From positions 496,001 to 560,000 of the forward strand of contig CBDBEL010000001.1 of assembly GCA_965204415.1 (NCBI GenBank): a stretch of 64,000 nucleotides of DNA. The letters are read 5' to 3'. Positions 25,498 to 33,927 of this stretch are shown here, piece by piece (position 1 is the stretch's first letter; the number at the start of each line of letters is the position of its first letter). Made by a program: the position numbers and the translations under genes. The notes under the pieces were generated by a model. The model was not told the origin of the DNA, made no database searches, and was given only the letters and a program-made list of their open reading frames with translations. This stretch comes from Aldehydirespirator sp965204415 (GTDB lineage: Bacteria; Actinomycetota; Acidimicrobiia; Acidimicrobiales; Aldehydirespiratoraceae).

Positions 25498-26280
25498 ATG
25501 GAGCTGGTGCTCGACACGGTACGCAAGACCTTCGGGGGCGTGGTCGCGGTCGACGACGTGTCGGCGGTGATGCCCCGGGACAAGGTCACCGCGCTGATCG
25601 GACCCAACGGTGCGGGCAAGACCACCCTGTTCAACGCCATCACCGGCTTCGATCCCCCGGACCGGGGGTCGATCAGCTTCGGCGACCGTCGCATCGACGG
25701 CCTGCCGCCGTGGCGGGTGGCCGAACTGGGGCTCATCAGGACCTTCCAGACCCCGGTCGGGTTCACCACCCTCACCGTGCGCGAGAGCATGCTCGCGGCG
25801 GCCACCCCCCATTTCGTCGAGACGCCGCTGGGGGCTCTCGGGCTGAGCCGCAAGGCCCGGGACCACGAACGGGCCGCGGCGGCCCGGGCCGAGGAGATCA
25901 CCGCCGAGCTGGGCATGTCGGACCTGCTCGACGTCCGCACCGACGAGCTGTCCGCCGGCGACCGCAAGCTGCTCGAGTTCGCCCGCTCCCTGATGGCCGA
26001 GCCCAAGATGCTGCTGCTCGACGAGCCGGCCGCCGCAGTGGCGCCAGCCAACATCGGACGGCTGTCCCAGCTCGTGCGCAGGCTCTGCGACGAGCGAGGC
26101 CTCGGCAGCCTGATAATCGACCACAACCTCTCGTTCCTCATGCAGATCGCCGACGAGGTGCACGTCCTCGACCGGGGCGCGCTGCTGGCCTCCGGGCCGC
26201 CCGCCGAGATCGCCGCCGACCCCGAGGTGATGCGGGTCTACCTCGGCGAGGACAAGGACGGCGACGGGAGCACCCGATGA
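25498..26280 (+). CDS. livG: ABC importer ATP-binding protein LivG
   Basis: This 260-residue ATPase has Walker A GPNGAGKTT near 38, LivG-specific insertion after the Q-loop (RTFQTPVGF), signature variant LSAGDRKLLEF, Walker B KMLLLDEPAAAVAP and H-loop IIDHNLSF. It powers the importer with LivF. The signature Ser-Ala-Gly-Asp is the variant common in LivG. The start follows the livM stop by nine bases, and the 3' end overlaps livF by four bases (ATGA). Confidence 0.9.
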   Translation: MELVLDTVRKTFGGVVAVDDVSAVMPRDKVTALIGPNGAGKTTLFNAITGFDPPDRGSISFGDRRIDGLPPWRVAELGLIRTFQTPVGFTTLTVRESMLAAATPHFVETPLGALGLSRKARDHERAAAARAEEITAELGMSDLLDVRTDELSAGDRKLLEFARSLMAEPKMLLLDEPAAAVAPANIGRLSQLVRRLCDERGLGSLIIDHNLSFLMQIADEVHVLDRGALLASGPPAEIAADPEVMRVYLGEDKDGDGSTR

Positions 26281-27011
26281 GCGAGACCGTCCTGCGAGTC
26301 GAGGCCCTCGAGGCCGGCTACGGGGGCTTCCCGGTGCTGCACGGCGTCGACCTCGAGGTGACCGCGGGCGAGATCGTCGCCGTGGTCGGGCCCAACGGTG
26401 CGGGCAAGTCGACGCTGCTGAAGACGATCTTCCGGCTGCTGCCGGCCCAGGGCGGGTCCGTGAGCTTCGAGGGGGCCGATCTGCAGCGCCACCCCACCCA
26501 CAGCCTGGCCGAGCTCGGAATGGGCTACGTGCCCCAGGAGAACAACACCTTCCCCGACCTCAGCGTGCGCGACAACCTGTCGATCTCCCTGCGGGGATCC
26601 AGCCCCGTGGAGATCCGCCGGCGGGTTGCCGAGGTGGCCGAGTCGTACCCGGCTCTCAGCGACCGCATGGCTCAGAACGCCAGCACGCTGTCGGGCGGCG
26701 AGCGCCAGATGCTGGCGCTGGCCAGCGCCATGATCACCGGGCCCCGCTTCCTGGCCCTCGACGAGCCCACCACGGGCCTGGCGCCGTCCATCGTGCGGGA
26801 GCGCATCGACGACATCCTGCGCATCCGCGACTCGGGCACCACCCTCATGTGGGTGATCGAGGAGAGCCCGCTCATCTGCCTGCCCCACTGCGACCGGGTG
26901 TACGTGATGCAGGCCGGGGTTCTGGGCGATCCCGTGTCGAGCCGCGAGGTACTGGAGGACGCAGCCCTGCAGTCGCTCTTCTTCGGAGTCGACCACGCCG
27001 GCGGCGGCTAG
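26277..27011 (+). CDS. livF: ABC importer ATP-binding protein LivF
   Basis: This 244-residue ATPase has Walker A GPNGAGKST near 38, the VPQENNTFPDLSVRDNL Q-loop region, signature LSGGERQM, Walker B FLALDEPTTGLAP and an atypical His-less switch (WVIEES where most LivF proteins have His). That substitution may reduce hydrolysis or be compensated by LivG. The start overlaps the livG stop (ATGA). It is the last gene of the importer operon. Confidence 0.88.
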   Translation: MSETVLRVEALEAGYGGFPVLHGVDLEVTAGEIVAVVGPNGAGKSTLLKTIFRLLPAQGGSVSFEGADLQRHPTHSLAELGMGYVPQENNTFPDLSVRDNLSISLRGSSPVEIRRRVAEVAESYPALSDRMAQNASTLSGGERQMLALASAMITGPRFLALDEPTTGLAPSIVRERIDDILRIRDSGTTLMWVIEESPLICLPHCDRVYVMQAGVLGDPVSSREVLEDAALQSLFFGVDHAGGG

Positions 27012-27032
27012 AAGGCAACGGCTAGAAGGCGA
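27005..27032 (+). repeat. 14-bp tandem duplication of the livF stop-codon region
   Basis: Two 14-base units (CGGCTAGAAGGCAA and CGGCTAGAAGGCGA) lie back to back, the first containing the TAG stop of livF. It is another junction-type duplication. Confidence 0.7.
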
Positions 27033-27093
27033 CGGCCGTCTGCATGCCGACTCGAACCTCTCGAACGTAGACCCACACCACAGGAGTGAGCCG

Positions 27094-28200
27094 ATGCCAA
27101 TCGTCGTGCGCAAGATCCCCTTCGAGTTCGTCACCGACACCAGCGGACTGGTGGCCGAGATAGAGAGCGGCTCGTTCACCGCCGACCAGATCATCGGCGT
27201 CATCGGCAAGACCGAGGGAAACGGCGGCGTCAACGACTTCTCTCGGATCCTGGCCGACCGGGTGCTGCGCGAGTTCCTCAACACCTACGGCACCCGCCCG
27301 CCGTCGGAGATCGACCAGATGCCGATCGTGTGGTCGGGAGGAACCGACGGCGTGATCGCTCCCCACATGAACGTCTTCGCCCGGGTCCCCGGCGACGGCG
27401 GCGCCAGCGACGAGAAGCGGCTGGCGGTGGGCGTGGCCATGTCCGAACCGATCCTGCCCGAGGAGATCGGCCGGCTGCCGATGGTGGAGAAGGTGGCCGA
27501 GGGAGTGAGGGCCGCGATGGCCGGCGCCGGCATCACCGACCCGGCCGACGTCCATTTCGTGCAGTCCAAGACCCCGCTGCTGACCCGCGAGCGCATCGAG
27601 GACGCCCGCAGCCGGGGCAAGACGGTGGCGCTGACCGACACCATGGAGTCGATGGCGGTGTCCAACGCCACCGCCGCGCTCGGCATCGGGTACGCGGTCG
27701 GCGAGTTCGACCTGCCCCGGCCCGAGCAGATCGCCAACGACCTCGACCTCTACTCGTCGGTCGCCTCGTGCTCGTCGGGCGTGGAGCAGGACGCCGGCCA
27801 GATCGTGGTGGTCGGCAACCGGGCCGGCGCGGGCGGGGACTTCCGCATCGGCCACTCCGTCATGCGCGACGCCCTCGACTTCGACGGCATCTACGACGCC
27901 ATCCGCTCGGCCGGCCTGGACCTTCCCGACCGGCCCCATCCCAGCGACCTGGGCGATGCCGTCGTGAACTGCTTCATCAAGTGCGAGACCGACCCGTCGG
28001 GACGGCTGCGGGGCCGCCGGCTGGTGTCGATCAACGACTCCGACATCCACCACACCCACCACACCAAGGGCGCCGTGGGTGCGGTGGCGGCCGCCGCCAT
28101 CGGGGATCCGGCCGTGTACTGCTCGGTCGCGGCCCTCCAGCAGGGCCCCGCCGGCGGCGGCATGGTGGCCGCCATCGTGGACATGTCGAAGGCGCCTTGA
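27094..28200 (+). CDS. ring-opening amidohydrolase (barbiturase/cyanuric acid hydrolase family)
   Basis: This 368-residue protein consists of three homologous sub-domains with three Ser-Lys pairs, as in AtzD and barbiturase. Seen pairs are K39 with S81, K159 with S228 and K296 with S344. Motifs are VIGKTEG, VWSGGTDGV, QSKTP, CSSGVEQD, CFIKCE and CSVAALQQGPAGGG. It hydrolyses a cyclic amide, for example barbiturate to ureidomalonate or cyanurate to biuret precursor. The start has CAGGAG upstream. It follows the importer and precedes a Rieske oxygenase and Mo hydroxylase genes, consistent with a pyrimidine-like or N-heterocycle route. Barbiturase versus cyanurate hydrolase cannot be separated here. 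Confidence 0.88.
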   Translation: MPIVVRKIPFEFVTDTSGLVAEIESGSFTADQIIGVIGKTEGNGGVNDFSRILADRVLREFLNTYGTRPPSEIDQMPIVWSGGTDGVIAPHMNVFARVPGDGGASDEKRLAVGVAMSEPILPEEIGRLPMVEKVAEGVRAAMAGAGITDPADVHFVQSKTPLLTRERIEDARSRGKTVALTDTMESMAVSNATAALGIGYAVGEFDLPRPEQIANDLDLYSSVASCSSGVEQDAGQIVVVGNRAGAGGDFRIGHSVMRDALDFDGIYDAIRSAGLDLPDRPHPSDLGDAVVNCFIKCETDPSGRLRGRRLVSINDSDIHHTHHTKGAVGAVAAAAIGDPAVYCSVAALQQGPAGGGMVAAIVDMSKAP

Positions 28201-28237
28201 TCTTGAGGTAGATCTCTACTACAGCGGGGGAACTCCG

Positions 28238-29239
28238 ATGCTCGACCAGGCACAGCAGCTCGACCAGGCACTGAGGAACTACTGGCACCCGGTCGCGGTC
28301 TCCGAGGAGGTCACCACCGAGCCCATGCAGGTGAGGCTGCTGGGCGAGGCCATCGTGCTGTACCGCGACGCCGAGGGACTGGTGGCGCTGCGCGACAAGT
28401 GCGTTCACCGCGGGGTGGCCCTGTCGGGCGGGTGCATCCGCGACGGGCGGCTGATGTGCCCCTACCACGGCTGGCAGTACGACCGCAGCGGCAGGGTGGC
28501 GTTCATCCCCGCGCTGGGTGCCGGGGGCTCCATACCGAGCCAGGCCAGAGTCGACCGCTACCACGTGCGCGAGGATCACGGCGCGGTGTGGGTCGCACCC
28601 GCCGAGCCGGTGGCCGGCCTGCCTCCGTGGCCCGACGACGACTGGCGCAGCGACGACTGGCACGTGTTCCTGGTGGGCACGTGGCGCTGGCAGTCGTCCG
28701 CGGGCCGGATGCTGGAGAACGCCATCGACTTCGCCCACTTCAACTTCGTGCACGAGGGCTTCACCGAGCTGGCCGACGGAGCGTTCATCAAGCCCTTCGA
28801 GATCGAGGTCACCGGCGACGGCATGCGGTACGCCTACGACGACAGCGTGCTGCTGCGCGACTACACGCTTCACCTGCCGTTCACCCTTCACGACCGCAAG
28901 TCGGTGGTGGCCGTCAGCGGCGGCGTCACCTGGTCCGAGCAGGGCAAGTCGAAGGCCGGCGACATCACCACCATCACCTTCATCGCCTCGCCCACCGACC
29001 GGGCCGAGACCCGCATCTTCTCGTGGCTGTCGCGCAACCACTCCTTCGACACCTCCGACGCCGACTTCGGGGCCGGGTTCCACGACGTGATGGAGCAGGA
29101 CCGCATCGTGGTCGAGGCCCAGGATCCGGCCGAGCTGCCCCTCGACCCCCGCGAGGAGCTCCACCTCAAGCTGGCCGACTCCGGGTCGATCGTCTACCGG
29201 AAGCTATTACGCGAACTGGCCCCTGCCGCCTCCTCGTGA
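28238..29239 (+). CDS. Rieske [2Fe-2S] oxygenase, alpha-only type
   Basis: This 333-residue oxygenase carries Rieske ligands C55/H57 (CVHRG) and C74/H77 (CPYHGW), and a catalytic domain with ENAIDFAHFNFVH as candidate iron-binding His residues. It resembles VanA/phenoxybenzoate-type monooxygenase or demethylase oxygenases. It is a paralogue of the gene at 18199. The ATG at 28238 has GGGGGAA nearby. A short interrupted palindrome, GTAGA-TC-TCTAC, is 19 bases upstream. It is followed by Mo-hydroxylase genes via small mini-ORFs. Confidence 0.9.
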   Translation: MLDQAQQLDQALRNYWHPVAVSEEVTTEPMQVRLLGEAIVLYRDAEGLVALRDKCVHRGVALSGGCIRDGRLMCPYHGWQYDRSGRVAFIPALGAGGSIPSQARVDRYHVREDHGAVWVAPAEPVAGLPPWPDDDWRSDDWHVFLVGTWRWQSSAGRMLENAIDFAHFNFVHEGFTELADGAFIKPFEIEVTGDGMRYAYDDSVLLRDYTLHLPFTLHDRKSVVAVSGGVTWSEQGKSKAGDITTITFIASPTDRAETRIFSWLSRNHSFDTSDADFGAGFHDVMEQDRIVVEAQDPAELPLDPREELHLKLADSGSIVYRKLLRELAPAASS

Positions 29240-29323
29240 CCGCTTCGATGCCTACCACCAAGTCTGTAGAGAAAACCGTCGTATAGAGCCGAGACCATGC
29301 AGATTCCGTCGTGCAGCCGATGA
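29236..29323 (+). other. two mini-ORFs bridging the Rieske gene and the Mo-hydroxylase S gene
   Basis: The ORF 29236-29286 (MTASMPTTKSVEKTVV) starts at a GTGA overlap with the Rieske stop, and 29297-29323 (MQIPSCSR) ends at an ATGA overlap with the S-subunit ATG at 29320. The second supports 29320 as start. Similarity to flanking termini is weak, so this may be coincidental. Confidence 0.45.
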
Positions 29324-29820
29324 GCGGCCCATGGCTCGAACCCGATGAGTCTGCTGCCGTAAGCCTGAGGGTCAACGGGACCGAGCTGGAGGTTCGCGTC
29401 CCGCCGAGGCGGACCCTGGCCGACGTCATGCGCGACGCGGGCTTCACGAGCGTGCGCCTCGGCTGCGAGCACGGCGTGTGCGGAACCTGCACGATCCTGC
29501 TCGACGGCGCGGCCGTCCGCTCGTGCCTGATGCTGGCCGTCCAGGGGCGGGGCCACGACATCGAGACGGTCGAGAGCCTCGCGGACGGCGACGAACTCAG
29601 CACCCTGCAGCAGGCCTTCGACGACAACGACGCCCTGCAGTGCGGGTTCTGCACCCCCGGCTTCCTGATGCTGATCGAGGGCCTCATGCGCTCGGAGCCG
29701 GAGGCGGACGGGGACAGGGTCCTCGAGGTGGTGTCATCGAATCTGTGCCGCTGCACCGGTGCCGTGCCCGTGGTCCGGGCTGCTCTGGACGCTCTCGCCG
29801 CAAGCCGGGACGGCCGGTGA
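29320..29820 (+). CDS. molybdenum hydroxylase small [2Fe-2S] subunit (XdhC/CoxS-like)
   Basis: This 166-residue iron-sulfur subunit has the plant-ferredoxin cluster ligands C49, C54, C57 and C69 (CEHGVCGTC then C). A second cluster follows with C108, C111, C143 and C145 (CGFC and CRC). It passes electrons from the molybdenum centre to FAD. The start is ATG 29320, or GTG 29311. It overlaps the FAD-subunit gene by four bases (GTGA). The operon continues S-M-L. Confidence 0.92.
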   Translation: MSGPWLEPDESAAVSLRVNGTELEVRVPPRRTLADVMRDAGFTSVRLGCEHGVCGTCTILLDGAAVRSCLMLAVQGRGHDIETVESLADGDELSTLQQAFDDNDALQCGFCTPGFLMLIEGLMRSEPEADGDRVLEVVSSNLCRCTGAVPVVRAALDALAASRDGR

Positions 29821-30683
29821 AACCCGCCCCCTTCGCCTATGCGGCCGCGAGCACGCTCGACGAGGCGGCCGAGCTGCTCGGCGAGGCCGGGGAGGACGCC
29901 AAGCTGCTGGCCGGCGGCCAGAGCCTGCTGCCTCTGCTGGCCTTCCGGCTGGCCCGTCCCAGCCACATCATCGACATCGGCGCCGTCGAGGACCTGGACT
30001 CGATCGACGAGCACGACGACGGGCACCTGAGCGTCGGCGCGCTGGTGCGGCACGCGACCCTCGAGCGGGCCGATCTGCGCGGCCCCTGGAAGGCGCTCGC
30101 AGAGGCGGCCTCGCTCATCGGCCATCTTCCCATAAGGGTCAGGGGGACCTTCGGCGGGAGCCTGGCCCATGCCGACCCGGCCGGCGAGCTGGGCGTGGTC
30201 GCCGCAGCGCTCGACGCCGAGATCGTCCTCAAGAGCGTCAGGGGCCTGCGCACCGTGCCGGTCGGCGGGTTCTTCCTGGCCCCGCTGACGACCGCGGCCG
30301 ATGCCGACGAGATCGTCGTCGAGGCCCGGTTCCCGGCGCCGGGCCGCGGGTTCCGGTCGGTGTTCGAGGAGTTCAGCCCCCGGGCGGGCGATTTCGCCTA
30401 CGCCTCGGTGGCGGCCGGGTGCAGGATGGCCGGCGACGGATCGGCCCATGACGTGAGGCTCGCTCTCGGCAGCGTCGGCCCCACGCCGTTGCGGGCCCGC
30501 GAGGCCGAGGAGGCGCTGTCGGGCTCGATGCTCGACGACACCGCCGTCGCCGAGGGCGCCCGCTTGGCCGCGGCTGCCTGCGACCCCTCGGCCGGCGACT
30601 GGCACGCGGGCGGCGACTACCGCCGGGCGCTCGTGGCGCACCTGGTGGAGCGGGCGCTGCGACGGCTGAGGGAACCGGCATGA
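29817..30683 (+). CDS. molybdenum hydroxylase FAD-binding medium subunit (CoxM-like)
   Basis: This 288-residue FAD domain has KLLAGGQSLLPLLAFRLARP (AGGQS loop) near 29, the GTFGGSLAHADPAGE FAD-binding motif near 106 and the CO_deh C-terminal domain. It re-oxidises the Fe-S clusters. The GTG start overlaps the S stop (GTGA), and the stop overlaps the L start (ATGA). The upstream in-frame extension belongs to the S gene. Confidence 0.9.
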   Translation: MKPAPFAYAAASTLDEAAELLGEAGEDAKLLAGGQSLLPLLAFRLARPSHIIDIGAVEDLDSIDEHDDGHLSVGALVRHATLERADLRGPWKALAEAASLIGHLPIRVRGTFGGSLAHADPAGELGVVAAALDAEIVLKSVRGLRTVPVGGFFLAPLTTAADADEIVVEARFPAPGRGFRSVFEEFSPRAGDFAYASVAAGCRMAGDGSAHDVRLALGSVGPTPLRAREAEEALSGSMLDDTAVAEGARLAAAACDPSAGDWHAGGDYRRALVAHLVERALRRLREPA

Positions 30684-32974
30684 GCAAGCCCCGCAGCCGG
30701 CTCATCGGCAGCCCGGAGCCCCGACGCAAGAACCGCGGGCTGCTGAGGGGCGAGGGCGCCTACGTGGCCGACATCCGCCTCGACGGCCAGCTGCACGCGA
30801 AGGTGGTGCGCAGCCCGGCGGCCCGCGGCCGGCTGCTGGGCGTCGACACCTCCGAGGCTCTGGAGACCCCCGGGGTCGTGGCCGCCCTCACCGCCGACGA
30901 CATCGACGACTTCAAGATCCCGATCCGGCTCCCGTTCGCGGAGTCGCCCGAGGCGAACAGGGTGCTGCAGGCGCCGCTGGCCGCAGACGTGGTCCGCTAC
31001 GTCGGTGAACCGGTCGCGGTGGTGGTGGCCGACGATCCCTATGTGGCCGAGGACGCGGCCGAGCATGTGGTGGTGGACATCGACGAGCTGGAGCCGGTCC
31101 TCGATCCCGCGACCGCGTCGGAGTCGTCGCGGCCCCTGGTGCACGAGCACTTCGGGAGCAACACCGTCAACCGGCTCGCCTACCGGTACGGGGACGTCGA
31201 CGGGGCGTTCGCGCGGGCCGACGTGGTGGTGCGCCGGCGGCTTCGGGTCCATCGCCTCGCGGCGGCGCCGATGGAGACCCGCGGGCTGGTCGCCGACTTC
31301 GACCCCGCATCGGGCGTGCTCACCGTGTGGGGCGGCGCCAAGGTCAAGCACTTCACCCGGGGCCTGCTCAGCAAGGCGCTGGGACTGGAGCCCGCCGACG
31401 TCCGTGTGATCGAGGTGGAGGTCGGGGGCGGGTTCGGGACTCGGGGCGAGCCCTACCCCGAGGATGTCCTCGTCGCGCTGCTGGCCCGGCGCCTGGAGAG
31501 GCCCGTGGCCTGGATCGAGGACCGCTGGGAGCACATGGTCGCCACCAACCACGCCCGGGAGCAGGAGCACGACTTCGAGCTCGCCGCCGACGCCCGCGGC
31601 CGGCTGCTGGGCTTCCGGGCGCGGGGCTGGTGCGATCAGGGCGCCTACGTGAGGACCCAGGGCCTGCTGCCGGCCGTGCTGCCCATGGTCCACTTCCCCG
31701 GCCCCTACCGGTGGCAGGCGTTCAGCATGGATCTCGACGCGGTGCTGACCAACCGGACCCCGGTGGGCACCTACCGCGGCCCGGGCATGACCGAGGCGAC
31801 GTTCGTGCGCGAGCGCATGGTCGACATCGCGGCCGCGGAGCTGGGCATGGACCCGGCCGACCTGCGGCGCCGGAACCTGATACCGGCCGAGTCGATGCCG
31901 TGCGGCTTCGCGCCGGGGCCCGGTTCGGGGGCGGTGATGCCGATCATGTACCAGGGCGGCGACTTCGTCCGGACCTTCGATGAACTGCTGGCCACCGCCG
32001 GCTACGACCGGCTGCGCGCCGAGAGGCAGCAGGCCCGAGCCGGCGGACGCCACGCCGGCGTCGGCATCGCGGCCTACATCGAGTTCGCCGGAGCCGGGCC
32101 GTTCGAGGAGGTCGACGTGATCGGGGGGCCCGCCGGCGTCGTCGTCCGTGCCGGGGTCGCGTCGCTGGGCCAGGGCGTCGAGACCGCGCTGGCCCAGATC
32201 GCGGCGGAGCTCCTCGATGTGGCGCTTGACGACGTGACCGTCGAGTTCCACGACACCGACGAGATCCCGCAGGGCTTCGGAGCGTTCGCCAGCCGCTCGA
32301 CCGCGCTGGCCGGCAACGCGATCGCGGCCGCGGTCGACGAGATGCGGGCCAGGGCCGCCCCGCTCTTGGGATGCGGCCCGGACGAAGTGGAGTTCCGCGG
32401 CGGGGCAGCCACCGCCCCCGGCGGCCGATCAGTGGGGCTCGACGAGATCGGCCCCGCCCGCGGCCGCTTCGAGACGGACGCTCTCACCGCCTCCTTCGGC
32501 GGGGCGGTCTGCTCGGTGTCGGTCGACCCCGGCGACGGCCGGGCCCGGGTGGACCGGTTCGTGCTGGCCCACGACGTCGGGCGGGCCGTCAACCCGAGAC
32601 TGCTGAGGGGCCAGCTGGCGGGCGCCGCCGCGCAGGGAATCGGCGGAGCGCTCTTCGAGGAGGTCGCCTACGACGACAACGGGCAGCCGCAGTCGGTGAC
32701 GCTCGCCGACTACATGATGCCCACCGCAGCCGAGCTGCCCGAAGTGGAGGTCGCCATCATCGAGCAGGGCAGCGGATCCAACCCGCTGGGCATCAAGGGC
32801 GGGGGGGAGGCCGGGATGGTCGCCTCGCTGGGCGCGGTCACCAACGGCGTGGCCGACGCGATGGGCGAGGGGGCCGAGGTGCTAAGCAGTTCGGTCAGCC
32901 CGGCACGGGTCTGGCGGGCCCTGAGTCGGCGCGCCGCGCCGGCAGGGGCGCCCCGGGCAACGGAGGAGGCATAG
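30680..32974 (+). CDS. molybdenum hydroxylase large subunit (xanthine dehydrogenase/CoxL-like)
   Basis: This 764-residue catalytic subunit binds molybdopterin cytosine dinucleotide. It has the N-terminal GEGAYVADI start, GGGFGTRGEPYPEDV near 250, YRGPGM near 363, GFGAFASRS near 538 and the terminal GGGEAGM with the catalytic Glu. The active-site loop is not the VAYRCSFR of true CO dehydrogenase (form I), so a heterocycle- or aldehyde-oxidising enzyme is favoured. It should hydroxylate an N-heteroaromatic carbon with water. It forms one operon with S and M upstream and decarboxylase-type genes after it. Confidence 0.92.
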   Translation: MSKPRSRLIGSPEPRRKNRGLLRGEGAYVADIRLDGQLHAKVVRSPAARGRLLGVDTSEALETPGVVAALTADDIDDFKIPIRLPFAESPEANRVLQAPLAADVVRYVGEPVAVVVADDPYVAEDAAEHVVVDIDELEPVLDPATASESSRPLVHEHFGSNTVNRLAYRYGDVDGAFARADVVVRRRLRVHRLAAAPMETRGLVADFDPASGVLTVWGGAKVKHFTRGLLSKALGLEPADVRVIEVEVGGGFGTRGEPYPEDVLVALLARRLERPVAWIEDRWEHMVATNHAREQEHDFELAADARGRLLGFRARGWCDQGAYVRTQGLLPAVLPMVHFPGPYRWQAFSMDLDAVLTNRTPVGTYRGPGMTEATFVRERMVDIAAAELGMDPADLRRRNLIPAESMPCGFAPGPGSGAVMPIMYQGGDFVRTFDELLATAGYDRLRAERQQARAGGRHAGVGIAAYIEFAGAGPFEEVDVIGGPAGVVVRAGVASLGQGVETALAQIAAELLDVALDDVTVEFHDTDEIPQGFGAFASRSTALAGNAIAAAVDEMRARAAPLLGCGPDEVEFRGGAATAPGGRSVGLDEIGPARGRFETDALTASFGGAVCSVSVDPGDGRARVDRFVLAHDVGRAVNPRLLRGQLAGAAAQGIGGALFEEVAYDDNGQPQSVTLADYMMPTAAELPEVEVAIIEQGSGSNPLGIKGGGEAGMVASLGAVTNGVADAMGEGAEVLSSSVSPARVWRALSRRAAPAGAPRATEEA

Positions 32975-32976
32975 CC

Positions 32977-33927
32977 ATGATCGTCGACAGCCACGTCCAC
33001 CTCTTCCCCCGGCAATGGCAGCCGGAGGGCCACATGCCGCCGGACCTCTTCGACGTGGCCCGCCAGCTCGAACGCATGGAGCAGGGCGGGATCACCACCT
33101 CGGTCGTCTCCGATCCCCACATCTGGTACGGGGACCTCGACACCTCCCACATCGAGCAGGTCCGTACCTACAACGACTTCGTCGCCGACCTTCAGCGCGA
33201 CCACCCCGGAACCCTGGCCGGTCTGGCCACCGCGGTCCCATGGCGGGGCCGCGAGCACCTCGACGAGGCCCGGCGGGCCGCGGAGGAGCTCGGGCTGGCC
33301 GGCTTCGCGGTGCCGACGAGCGACCAGAACCGGTACCTCGACAGCGTCCCCGCCGAGTTCTGGGAGTACGCGTCGAGCATCGGGGCGCCGATCTTCATGC
33401 ACCCCGGCGGCCAGACCGTCGGCCAGGACCTCATGGGCATCTACCGCATGGGCGAGGTGTGCGGGCGCCCGCTGGACATGACGGTCACGCTGTCCCGGTT
33501 CATCCTCACCGGCACCTACGAGCGGTTCCCGCAACTGGAGCTGCTGTGCGCGCACGCCGGCGGCGCCATCACCGCCATCGCCGACCGGCTCGACTTCGGG
33601 CACGAGCTGCGCGACTACGCCCCTCTCGGGCCGTGGGGCGAAGTCGAGCTGGTCGAGCCGCCGTCGAGCCACGTCGGGAAGCTCTTCCTCGACACGGTCA
33701 CGTTCGGGCCCCGGACGCTGAGGATGGCTCTGGAGACCGTCGGCTCCGAGCACGTCTGCTTCGGCACCGACTGCCCGCCGGTGCCGTGGACCGTCGAGAG
33801 GCACCTCGCGGTCGTGGACGGACTGGACCTGAGCGAAGACCAGCGCGCCGACGTCCTCGGACGCAACGCTGAGCGGCTCTTCCTCACCCAGGCAGCCGAG
33901 CAGGCAGGGGGCGGGCAGGATGCCTGA
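32977..33927 (+). CDS. amidohydrolase-2/ACMSD-like metal-dependent decarboxylase
   Basis: This 316-residue TIM-barrel amidohydrolase-2 protein has HxH in DSHVHLF (residues 6 and 8), metal His in FMHPGG, AHAGG His and the catalytic Asp in FGTDCPP. This set matches the ACMSD/gamma-resorcylate decarboxylase branch, whose members are non-oxidative aromatic acid decarboxylases or lactonases. It follows the molybdenum hydroxylase stop by two bases and overlaps the hydratase-aldolase gene by eight, so it is co-transcribed. A decarboxylation step in an aromatic route is likely; the substrate is unknown. Confidence 0.88.
   Translation: MIVDSHVHLFPRQWQPEGHMPPDLFDVARQLERMEQGGITTSVVSDPHIWYGDLDTSHIEQVRTYNDFVADLQRDHPGTLAGLATAVPWRGREHLDEARRAAEELGLAGFAVPTSDQNRYLDSVPAEFWEYASSIGAPIFMHPGGQTVGQDLMGIYRMGEVCGRPLDMTVTLSRFILTGTYERFPQLELLCAHAGGAITAIADRLDFGHELRDYAPLGPWGEVELVEPPSSHVGKLFLDTVTFGPRTLRMALETVGSEHVCFGTDCPPVPWTVERHLAVVDGLDLSEDQRADVLGRNAERLFLTQAAEQAGGGQDA

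Noticed and set aside
24334..26163. 609-codon minus-strand ORF
   Set aside because: It lies opposite livM and livG, and its composition (His/Asp/Val/Gly-rich) is typical of antisense reading in GC-rich DNA.
30680..32974. Aerobic CO dehydrogenase (CoxL form I)
   Set aside because: The VAYRCSFR active-site loop is not present; YRGPGM indicates another molybdenum hydroxylase.
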